Source: Dyadobacter sediminis (lineage in GTDB: Bacteria > Bacteroidota > Bacteroidia > Cytophagales > Spirosomataceae). Taken from it: 64,000 bases of DNA. The notes beneath the pieces are model-generated. The model searched no databases. It saw only the letters and a list, made by a program, of their open reading frames with translations, and was not told the origin of the DNA. Of the stretch, positions 45,898 through 52,882 are shown one piece after another (the stretch's first letter is position 1; each line of letters opens with the position of its first letter). The stretch covers positions 744,001-808,000 of the forward strand of contig NZ_VCEI01000011.1 of the NCBI RefSeq assembly GCF_005860765.1, read 5' to 3'. The position numbers and the translations under genes are program-made.

Positions 45898-46926
45898 ATG
45901 AAAAGACTTACAGTTGCCGGCCGGTTAATAATTACCGCCATTATCTTAGGGGCCCTATTCCTGGGTTACAAATACCTTGGCGGCCAGAAAGCTTTAAACC
46001 AGATGGCTGAAAATAATACAAATCAGACATCGCAGACGGAGAATACGGGCAATTCGGAAAATACGGAAACGGATGCTGAAGAAAGTAATTCCGGCAATCA
46101 GGAAGCCACGGATAATACACCCACTTCGTTCAATTATACACCGCCGGCGCCGGTTAACGGAAAGCTGCGGGGCGTGGTGGAACTTGGCGCCAGCGGCTTC
46201 AACTCATTCATCATCAAAGTAGATGACCAGAAAAGATGGAGCCTTGAAAAATCGGAGTTCGGAAACAGCCTTGTAACGGAAAATATGGCAACGGACGAAG
46301 ATGTACGCATCGGTCTGAAAAAGTACATCGGCGGCATGCTTGACTTTGGCGTAGGCAGCAAGGACATTCACTTTGTTGTGAGTTCCGGCGCAGCAAAAGC
46401 AGATGTTACCCAGAAGATTACACGCGTTTTGAAATCCATAGGTTATGTTGTCAATCAGGTTACACCGGAACAGGAAGGACAGCTTGCACTGAAATCCGTG
46501 TTGCCGGCCGAGTATTCGGACAAGGCTTTTGTTGTGGACATCGGTTCAGGAAATACAAAAATTTCATGGATGAACGGCAGCAGGATTTCAGCGCTGGAAT
46601 CGTACGGTGCCAAGTATTTCCAGGAAGGACTGGACGACAGCAAAGTTTATCAGGAAGTTACGGATAAAGCCAAACAGGTCCCGAGTGAACTGACAAAGAC
46701 CTGTTTTATCATTGGCGGAGTTCCCTTTGAAATGGCGAAAGAAGTAAGAAAAGGAAAAGAGCGTTATACCACTTTGAGTGCACCGCTTGCTTACTCCAAA
46801 TTATCCAATGCCAAATCAAAAGCCGGTGTAAACATTTACAAGGCAATCGCTGATGCAACCGGCTGCAACCAGTTTGTGTTTGACTGGGACGCCAACTTCA
46901 CAATCGGTTTTCTGCTTGGCTTATAG
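45898..46926 (+). CDS. Membrane-anchored Ppx/GppA-like (actin-fold) protein, probably periplasmic
   Basis: A 342-residue protein. A basic N-terminus (MKRLTVAGR) precedes one TM helix (about 10-27). Residues 30-85 are a linker rich in Asn, Thr, Glu and Gln. Residues 90-342 look like an ASKHA domain: phosphate-1 loop ELGASGFNSF (95-104), VVSSGAAK where Ppx has its T/SxAxR segment, TPEQEG (189-194) at the place of the catalytic Glu of Ppx/GppA, phosphate-2 loop VVDIGSGNT (212-220), and IIGGVPFE (271-278) as a possible adenosine loop. By the positive-inside rule the domain faces the periplasm, odd for a nucleotide- or polyphosphate-binding fold. The second Ppx lobe is short. Confidence 0.75.
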   Translation: MKRLTVAGRLIITAIILGALFLGYKYLGGQKALNQMAENNTNQTSQTENTGNSENTETDAEESNSGNQEATDNTPTSFNYTPPAPVNGKLRGVVELGASGFNSFIIKVDDQKRWSLEKSEFGNSLVTENMATDEDVRIGLKKYIGGMLDFGVGSKDIHFVVSSGAAKADVTQKITRVLKSIGYVVNQVTPEQEGQLALKSVLPAEYSDKAFVVDIGSGNTKISWMNGSRISALESYGAKYFQEGLDDSKVYQEVTDKAKQVPSELTKTCFIIGGVPFEMAKEVRKGKERYTTLSAPLAYSKLSNAKSKAGVNIYKAIADATGCNQFVFDWDANFTIGFLLGL

Positions 46927-46953
46927 CCGATTTTGATTACAAAGTTCAGGAAA

Positions 46954-46996
46954 GAGGAAGAGGATTTACGATTGTAAAAAACTCTTCCTCTTTTTT
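46954..46996 (+). terminator. Terminator ending the three-gene coiled-coil/Ppx-like locus
   Basis: GAGGAAGAG / CTCTTCCTC with a 19-nt loop, then T6, starting 28 bp after the stop at 46926. It sets the locus apart from the next gene at 47063. Confidence 0.82.
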
Positions 46997-47062
46997 ATAA
47001 CGCTTAATTTACTGAATTTTATCGTTTGAATTTCCTTCATTTGCATTCACTTTTTACGTTAA

Positions 47063-47563
47063 ATGACACTATTTCAGCTTTTTCAGTATATATCTGAGAA
47101 TCCCTGGCCGCTTGTATTCTATTTTTTACTGCTTCCTTTCCTTGCCTGGATCGTCGGCATTCTGGCCAATGGAAGCCTTGATGTAAAGTTCTGGAGTTAT
47201 GTGTACGCCGTACTTGTTTATGCTGTTTGCATTCCGGGAATTTTTGCAGTAACGCTGAACACATATCTTTTTCTGTTTGAAAGACAAAGCATCTGGCAGG
47301 CCAATATCATCATGCAGTTTTTGCCTGTTATTTCCATGGCCCTTACGCTAATGCTGATCAAAAGTAAGATTCCGTTCTCATTAATACCCGGTTTTGGCAG
47401 AATTTCCGGTTTTCTGACCTTGATCGCCGCACTTATCGGAGTCATGTGGTTTGTAGACAGAATCCACTTAGTAGCATGGACTTACGTTCCATTTTCTGCC
47501 ATTTTAATTGGGTTTGTACTCACATTGATAGCGATTAGATTTGCATGGAGCAAACTCTTCTGA
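47063..47563 (+). CDS. Four-TM membrane protein of unknown function
   Basis: A 166-residue protein with four to five hydrophobic segments (about 15-35, 45-70, 82-100, 108-130 and 138-160) and few charges. No signature of a known transporter is visible. It begins 67 bp after a terminator. Its last 19 bp overlap the start of the putative restriction endonuclease gene in another frame, which suggests translational coupling or that the endonuclease start lies further in. A role linked to the restriction-modification pair is not evident. Confidence 0.75.
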   Translation: MTLFQLFQYISENPWPLVFYFLLLPFLAWIVGILANGSLDVKFWSYVYAVLVYAVCIPGIFAVTLNTYLFLFERQSIWQANIIMQFLPVISMALTLMLIKSKIPFSLIPGFGRISGFLTLIAALIGVMWFVDRIHLVAWTYVPFSAILIGFVLTLIAIRFAWSKLF

Positions 47564-48207
47564 CCAAAGGTACGTACATTCAAATCTCAGTTGCTGAAAA
47601 GCAAAAGCTTTTGGCGCGCGAACTCGTCGAATATTCGCTGAAACATCATCCTGTTTCCAACATTTGGGACCGGCATGCTGAAAAGCTTTCCCAAACCCGC
47701 ATGTTGCGCTTCACCGGAACTCTTGGTGAAATCCTGTTTGCGGACTGTTATCACCTACCCCGCCCTTTCCGCTCGTTTGGCGCATCGGACGGACAGGATT
47801 GGGGACAGGATTTTTTGATAAAAACTGAAGAACACACATTTTCTGTCGACATCAAATCCATGAAACGAAAATCAGGAGTACTTGGTCCGGATTACGTCCT
47901 GAACATACCCGCATCCCAACTGAACAAGCACGGCTCCAGAACTTCACATTATTTCTGTATTTCATTTCACCAATGCGAAACAAACGGGACAATTGCATCG
48001 CTGCTGGGCTTTGTCGACAAACTTGCATTGGAAAACGGACACATCGGGCAATTTTATAAATACGGCACAAAGCGGGTGCGGACAGACGGAAGCTCGTTTA
48101 CTTTTAACGAAAGTACTTACGAAGTGCTTTTTCATGAAATGGACCCGCCGGTTATTACGTCATTCATCCGACGGCTTAAAGGTTTCCGGATATGTATGCT
48201 GAAGTAA
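47545..48207 (+). CDS. Putative PD-(D/E)XK restriction endonuclease
   Basis: A 220-residue protein. A helix with TGTLGEILFADCY (E62) is followed by GQDWGQDF (D85, D89) and then VDIKS (D102, K104). The order Glu, Asp, x12, D-x-K is that of PD-(D/E)XK nucleases. It lies 75 bp upstream of an adenine methyltransferase gene in the same direction, so a type II restriction enzyme is likely. The start overlaps the previous gene by 19 bp. Similarity to a named endonuclease is not visible, as is normal for this fast-evolving group. Other nuclease roles cannot be excluded. Confidence 0.68.
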   Translation: MEQTLLTKGTYIQISVAEKQKLLARELVEYSLKHHPVSNIWDRHAEKLSQTRMLRFTGTLGEILFADCYHLPRPFRSFGASDGQDWGQDFLIKTEEHTFSVDIKSMKRKSGVLGPDYVLNIPASQLNKHGSRTSHYFCISFHQCETNGTIASLLGFVDKLALENGHIGQFYKYGTKRVRTDGSSFTFNESTYEVLFHEMDPPVITSFIRRLKGFRICMLK

Positions 48208-48242
48208 TTTATTATGTATATTTGATGTAAGTCCGTACTGCA

Positions 48243-48256
48243 GACTGATGTCAGTC
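48243..48256. promoter_or_regulatory. Inverted repeat GACTGA-TG-TCAGTC before the methyltransferase gene
   Basis: Perfect 6-bp arms with a 2-bp centre, 27 bp before the methyltransferase ATG and just after the endonuclease gene. Its outer GACT...AGTC halves resemble C-boxes of controller proteins in restriction-modification loci, but the spacing differs and no controller gene is adjacent. It could instead be a site for the methyltransferase itself. Confidence 0.4.
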
Positions 48257-48282
48257 ATTTCGCAAGGCAAAGAATCAAGTCA

Positions 48283-49761
48283 ATGGCTTCACAAACGCGC
48301 ACTTACCAGAAAAAAAAACTGCTTGGGCAAGTTTACACTCCTTTTCATATTGTAGATAAAATTTTTCTTGATTCGGGATTTTACGATGCTGACCTGACTT
48401 CCTGCAAAATTCTCGACCCGGCTTGTGGCGACGGCCGGTTTCTTGTTCCGCTGGCAGCGTATATTTTGAAAAAGGCATCCCCGGAAACGGTCGTTGAAAA
48501 ATTACAGAATCTGGAAGGCTGGGATATTGATCCGGATGCCATCGAGAGCTGCCGTAAAAATCTGGATGAACTGATCAAGCCCTTTGAACTGAAAGTAAAA
48601 TGGAACCTGCATCGACGCGATGCACTCAAACAATATTATTCCGGAAAGCGGTACGACTTCATTTTCGGAAATCCGCCTTATATCAGAATCCAGCATTTGT
48701 CGGAAAAGCAGCGGAAGTATATTCAGAACAAATATTCTTTCTGCAGTTCCGGTTCGACTGATACGTTTATTGCATTTTTTCAGCTGGCGGTCACATTGTT
48801 GTCCCAGAAGGGCATATGCGGATTTATTACACCCAATTCCTATTTTACATCGGAAACCGGAAAACCGCTGCGCTCCTATTTTGTTGAAAGTCAGCAATTG
48901 ATAAGGATTACGAATTATGCTGCGTATCCTGTTTTTGAAAATGCATCAACTTATACGGCCATTACGATTTTTGGCAAAGCCAAGCAGCATGAATTCCGAT
49001 ATGAGCAATGCATGGACCGTGATTTTTATTATCAGCAAAGAAAAATTGCCTATTCCGAATTAAGTGGCCAAAATCAGTGGAAATTGTCAGTAAACGTTGT
49101 CCAGCCTGAAGATGGATTGAAGCTTGGTGAAATCTGCCGTATTTCGGTCGGGATTACAACCCTTGCGGATGGATTTTATTTTTTTACCATCATTGAAGAA
49201 CTTGACGGGATTGTTTATGCCAAAAGTAAAAACGGCATTTTTACACATCTTGAAAAAGATCTGCTGAAACCTGCTATTAAAGGTTCAAGGCTGAAAACGG
49301 CGGATGAACCCGTTACGGAATATGTGCTGTTTCCGTATTACAAGGATGATTCGGATAAGCAGCGGATTATTGCCGAAAACAGACTAGCTGAAAATTTTCC
49401 GTATGCATATGCGTATCTGCTTAAAGTAAAACCGGCGCTCGATCGTCGTGATAATGGAAAGCCCAACGCGGTAGCATGGTATGCATTTGGAAGAGCGCAG
49501 GCACTGGACACATCTTTCGGAAGAAAAATCATCTTTTCGCCCATGAACCTTTACCCGAATTTTGTTTTGTATGAAAATCCTGAAGTTCTGGTATACTCCG
49601 GGTATTTTATAAAATATGAGGGCGATTATGAATTTTTACTTGCGCAACTTAACTCCAAACGCATGGCGGATTTCATTGCCGTTGCCGGAAGGGATTTTCA
49701 GGGCGGATACAAAGGTTATAACAAAAAAATTCTGGAAAACTTTATCATGACACATTCCTGA
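48283..49761 (+). CDS. N6-adenine DNA methyltransferase, TaqI/Eco57I type
   Basis: A 492-residue enzyme. SAM-binding motif I is LDPACGDGRF (44-53), and catalytic motif IV is NPPY (130-133), giving an N6-adenine methyltransferase of the gamma order. The C-terminal half (about 280-492), with YSGYFIKYEGDYEFLLAQL and GRDFQGGYKGYNKK, looks like the TaqI-type specificity domain. A putative PD-(D/E)XK endonuclease gene is directly upstream, so the pair is probably a type II restriction-modification system that methylates its own recognition site. The target sequence cannot be deduced. Confidence 0.92.
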   Translation: MASQTRTYQKKKLLGQVYTPFHIVDKIFLDSGFYDADLTSCKILDPACGDGRFLVPLAAYILKKASPETVVEKLQNLEGWDIDPDAIESCRKNLDELIKPFELKVKWNLHRRDALKQYYSGKRYDFIFGNPPYIRIQHLSEKQRKYIQNKYSFCSSGSTDTFIAFFQLAVTLLSQKGICGFITPNSYFTSETGKPLRSYFVESQQLIRITNYAAYPVFENASTYTAITIFGKAKQHEFRYEQCMDRDFYYQQRKIAYSELSGQNQWKLSVNVVQPEDGLKLGEICRISVGITTLADGFYFFTIIEELDGIVYAKSKNGIFTHLEKDLLKPAIKGSRLKTADEPVTEYVLFPYYKDDSDKQRIIAENRLAENFPYAYAYLLKVKPALDRRDNGKPNAVAWYAFGRAQALDTSFGRKIIFSPMNLYPNFVLYENPEVLVYSGYFIKYEGDYEFLLAQLNSKRMADFIAVAGRDFQGGYKGYNKKILENFIMTHS

Positions 49762-49887
49762 TACTCAGCATTAAACGTTCGGCATTATTAATTCAGGGTG
49801 AGCACGAACAATTCCCAAAAATACAGATTCCCCCATTTTGATTACTGGCATAAAGATTGGCTCCATCTATAGACCTTTATATTGATT

Positions 49888-50127
49888 ATGAATGACAACC
49901 TTCTGAATCAAGCATTTATACTTGTTTTCCGAACGAGTATAAACCGAAAAAAAGATGTACGATTGCTGATGCCAATGCTGAATGCCTGTCCGGAAATCAT
50001 CAACTGGCATGTGGACATCACAGATATAGACAACGTGCTTCGCATCGAGTCTACGCATCCGGACTGTCTGTCGGTGATAGAAAAAATAAAGCAGGCGGGC
50101 TATATGTGTGAAGAACTAAATTATTGA
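49888..50127 (+). CDS. Small HMA-like protein without metal ligands
   Basis: A 79-residue protein from the ATG at 49888 (a TTG two codons earlier is possible). The pattern strand-helix-strand-strand-helix-strand (FILVFRTSI, DVRLLMPMLNACPEI, INWHVDIT, VLRIES, CLSVIEKIKQAGY) matches a heavy-metal-associated or ferredoxin-like fold. The CxxC metal site expected after strand 1 is replaced by SINRKK, so metal transport is unlikely. It lies 19 bp before an MFS gene and is probably co-transcribed with it. Function unknown. Confidence 0.65.
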   Translation: MNDNLLNQAFILVFRTSINRKKDVRLLMPMLNACPEIINWHVDITDIDNVLRIESTHPDCLSVIEKIKQAGYMCEELNY

Positions 50128-50146
50128 AACTTAACAGAATTTCTAT

Positions 50147-51409
50147 ATGACAGACCAAAAAACCAGTGTTTTTACCGGTTATGAAAAATTTATTATCGCT
50201 ATTATCGCCACACTGCAGTTTACCGTAGTACTTGATTTCATGGTCCTTTCCCCGTTGGGTTACATATTGCTTGACGAGCTTTCCATCAGTACAAGTCAGT
50301 TCGGGCTCGTTGTTTCGGCTTATGCCTTCAGTGCCGGAGCGGCCGGATTGCTGACAGCAGGTTTTGCGGATAAGTTTGACAGAAAAAAGCTGCTGCTGTT
50401 TTTCTATACCGGTTTTGTTATCGGTACATTTCTTTGCGGCATTGCTCCGGATTATCATTTTCTTCTCATGGCCCGGATTTTCACAGGCTTGTTCGGCGGC
50501 GTAATCGGTTCCATTACCTCGGCTATTATTACGGACCTGTTTGCTATTGAAGTGCGTGGAAGGGTAATGGGTTTTGTTCAGATGGCATTTGCAAGCAGTC
50601 AGGTTCTCGGCATTCCGATCGGCTTGTACCTTGCTAAAGTGTCAAGCTGGCATGCTCCTTTTTTGATGATTGTCGGATTGAGTATCGTTGTCGGATTGCT
50701 GATTTTCAAATACATGCAACCAATTAACGGGCATTTGAAAATGCAGACGAAGAGCAATGCATTCAGTCATCTCGGAAAAACTTTATCGCGGCCGGAGTAT
50801 CTTCAGGGATTTGCCGCAACGATATTACTTGCTACAGGCGGGTTCATGCTGATGCCTTTTGGTACGGCTTTCGGTGTGAACAATCTCGGGATCAAGGAAG
50901 ACCAGCTTCCGACTTTATACATGATTACCGGAATCTGCATGCTTGTTTTCAGTCCGTTTATCGGGAAGTTAAGCGACAGGATCGGGAAGTATAAAGTATT
51001 TCTGGGCGGTTCGGCCATTGCATGCGCCATGACACTGATCTATTGCAATCTTGGGATTACGCCGTTATGGATCATTATCACGTTGAATGTTTTACTTTTT
51101 GTCGGGATTACGGGAAGGATGATTTCTGCATCTGCACTGATGACTGCAGTGCCGGAACCTCAGGATCGCGGTGCTTTTATGGGTGTAAATTCTTCTGTCC
51201 AGCAAATCGCAGGCGGGATTGCTTCGCTGATCGCGGGATTCATCGTTACGGAAACAAGTACGGGTTACATTAAAAATTATCCTACTTTGGGTAATGTGGT
51301 CGTTTTTGCGATTTTTGTCACTGCTCTACTGATGTACAGAATTCACAAATATGTGACGGCCAAGCTGAACCGGGAAGCAGTTGCTAGCGCCGCCAGTGCA
51401 TCGGTATAA
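50147..51409 (+). CDS. MFS transporter, drug:proton antiporter-like
   Basis: A 420-residue protein with 12 hydrophobic segments. The first-loop motif is ADKFDRKKLLL and TM5 has the antiporter-like sequence GFVQMAFASSQVLGIPIGLYL. The second half has GKLSDRIGKYK. The layout matches the DHA1/AraJ group, which exports drugs, sugars or amino acid derivatives. It follows the small HMA-like gene by 19 bp and ends with the terminator at 51437-51464. The substrate is unknown. Confidence 0.88.
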   Translation: MTDQKTSVFTGYEKFIIAIIATLQFTVVLDFMVLSPLGYILLDELSISTSQFGLVVSAYAFSAGAAGLLTAGFADKFDRKKLLLFFYTGFVIGTFLCGIAPDYHFLLMARIFTGLFGGVIGSITSAIITDLFAIEVRGRVMGFVQMAFASSQVLGIPIGLYLAKVSSWHAPFLMIVGLSIVVGLLIFKYMQPINGHLKMQTKSNAFSHLGKTLSRPEYLQGFAATILLATGGFMLMPFGTAFGVNNLGIKEDQLPTLYMITGICMLVFSPFIGKLSDRIGKYKVFLGGSAIACAMTLIYCNLGITPLWIIITLNVLLFVGITGRMISASALMTAVPEPQDRGAFMGVNSSVQQIAGGIASLIAGFIVTETSTGYIKNYPTLGNVVVFAIFVTALLMYRIHKYVTAKLNREAVASAASASV

Positions 51410-51436
51410 AAAGAAGTACATCAAATTTGAAATTTC

Positions 51437-51464
51437 AAGGAGCCGCATACCGGCTCCTTTTTTT
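51437..51464 (+). terminator. Rho-independent terminator of the MFS gene
   Basis: AAGGAGCCG / CGGCTCCTT with a 5-nt loop and T7, 27 bp after the MFS stop. Confidence 0.9.
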
Positions 51465-51553
51465 GTGGAACTGCGAATTGTCCTTTCTGAAAATGGTAAA
51501 ATTTGTTCCTCAGCCTTACAGCACGTTTCTGTAAACGTACTCATTATTAATCG

Positions 51554-51660
51554 TTTATACATTATAAAGAAAAAGAACTATTTACAAGCATTTAATACAT
51601 TTTAAACTTTTAATACATTCTATATTAATATACTATAAAAAAACTTTTAACACTTATCAT
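51554..51660. repeat. AT-rich iterated repeats upstream of parA, possible centromere/operator
   Basis: TTTAATACATT occurs at 51591-51601 and 51609-51619, exactly 18 bp apart. A related TTTATACATT is at 51554-51563 and TTTTAACACTT follows near 51634. The whole 51.54-51.74 region is very AT-rich. Iterated sites before a parA gene are typical of partition centromeres that also act as operators. Confidence 0.45.
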
Positions 51661-51749
51661 TTATAATATTAGCGTTAAAAATATTTTACGTTTATTTACA
51701 TACCAAACAGGAGATAAACCTTTTACTTTTTATTTATATAATACTTTTA

Positions 51750-52514
51750 ATGAAAATCATCAGTATAGTCAACAACAAAGGCGGTGTAGGAAAAACTACT
51801 TCGGCTCAGAGTATTGCTGCCGGTCTCAGCAAATTTGCCAATGCAAGAGTGTTGGTCATTGACCTTGATGCGCAGGCCAGCCTTACCAAAAGTTTCGGCA
51901 TCACGCATGCGGGACTTAAAAAAGACAGCGGTTCGTTTATCACAGGTGAATTTGAATTTGATGAAATTGTAAAGCGCGTTGGCGACATAGATGTATTGCC
52001 GGGATCAGCGGAAATGATCCATCGTGAAGACACGATTAAATCAGCGCCCGTATTTCCTTTTAATTTAAAAATTGCACTCGAGAAAGTCAGGGACCGGTAT
52101 GACTTTGTGATCATTGACTGCCCGCCTGCGCTTTACGGAAATACAAGGCTGGCGCTGGTATCCTGCCATCAGTATTATGTTCCGCTTCAGGCGGAGTTTC
52201 TGAGTTACGAAGGGTTGCGCAACTTTCTAGTCTATTCGGCAGAAATCAAAAAGATCAGTCCGAATACCAACCTGGGCGGCGTTTTTGCAACACGTTACAA
52301 TCCCAAGATCCGGAAGAAAATCAGCCATGAACTGATATCGGCAACGAAAGAACAACTTGGTGAAGTATTTATGGATTCGTACATTCGTGATAATATTGCC
52401 CTTTCAGAAGCGCAGGCAAACGGAACAACCATTTTTGATTACGCACCAAACAGCAACGGCGCCGAAGATTATTACAAGCTGACCAAAGAAATTTTAGAAC
52501 GAATCAATAACTGA
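51750..52514 (+). CDS. ParA-family ATPase
   Basis: A 254-residue partition ATPase. The deviant Walker A motif is NNKGGVGKTT (residues 8-17, signature Lys at 10 and nucleotide Lys at 15), motif A' is VLVIDLDAQASLT and Walker B is DFVIIDCPPA. There is no N-terminal helix-turn-helix, so it is of the short (type Ib-like) form. The next gene, 4 bp away, encodes a small ribbon-helix-helix-like protein, matching plasmid partition cassettes in which the small partner binds the centromere. Chromosomal copies often position other cargo. Confidence 0.93.
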   Translation: MKIISIVNNKGGVGKTTSAQSIAAGLSKFANARVLVIDLDAQASLTKSFGITHAGLKKDSGSFITGEFEFDEIVKRVGDIDVLPGSAEMIHREDTIKSAPVFPFNLKIALEKVRDRYDFVIIDCPPALYGNTRLALVSCHQYYVPLQAEFLSYEGLRNFLVYSAEIKKISPNTNLGGVFATRYNPKIRKKISHELISATKEQLGEVFMDSYIRDNIALSEAQANGTTIFDYAPNSNGAEDYYKLTKEILERINN

Positions 52515-52518
52515 TACT

Positions 52519-52821
52519 ATGGCAAAGGAAAGGAAATTTGATTTTGCACCTCTTCCACTGGTTTCTGACGTACATGAAGAACCTGAAATCATCAAAACCA
52601 ACGAGGTTCCGGAAGGTGCTCCAACCAAAGTTACCTTCGACTGCGACTATATCCTGATGGAAAATATGAAGGATTACGGTTATTGGGAAGGTCTGACACA
52701 AAAAGATATAATCCTGGAATCATTGAAGCTTTATTTCCAGGACAAGGAAATACGTCCCCGCCCGGACAAGATCCGCAACCGTACCAAAGTCGGACGCAAG
52801 CCGAAATCTGTTACTGAATAA
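52519..52821 (+). CDS. Small ribbon-helix-helix-like partner of ParA
   Basis: A 100-residue protein. An acidic N-terminus is followed by a strand (TKVTFDCDYI) and two helices (LMENMKDYGYWEGL and TQKDIILESLKLYFQD), the order of a ribbon-helix-helix DNA-binding fold, and then a basic tail (KIRNRTKVGRKPKS). It starts 4 bp after parA. By analogy with ParG/omega-type proteins it may bind the repeats upstream of parA and stimulate the ATPase; this is inference. It lacks the size and helix-turn-helix of chromosomal ParB. Confidence 0.75.
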   Translation: MAKERKFDFAPLPLVSDVHEEPEIIKTNEVPEGAPTKVTFDCDYILMENMKDYGYWEGLTQKDIILESLKLYFQDKEIRPRPDKIRNRTKVGRKPKSVTE

Positions 52822-52882
52822 ACCTCTGCTTACCTTTTCAGACTGGTTTTAACCCGCTGCATGAAATCTGCTGGCCGGGATT

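Noticed and set aside
45898..46926. Actin-like plasmid partition or cell-shape protein (ParM/MreB/FtsA)
   Set aside because: The order and wording of the loops fit Ppx/GppA better, and the N-terminal membrane anchor with outward orientation argues against a cytoplasmic filament.
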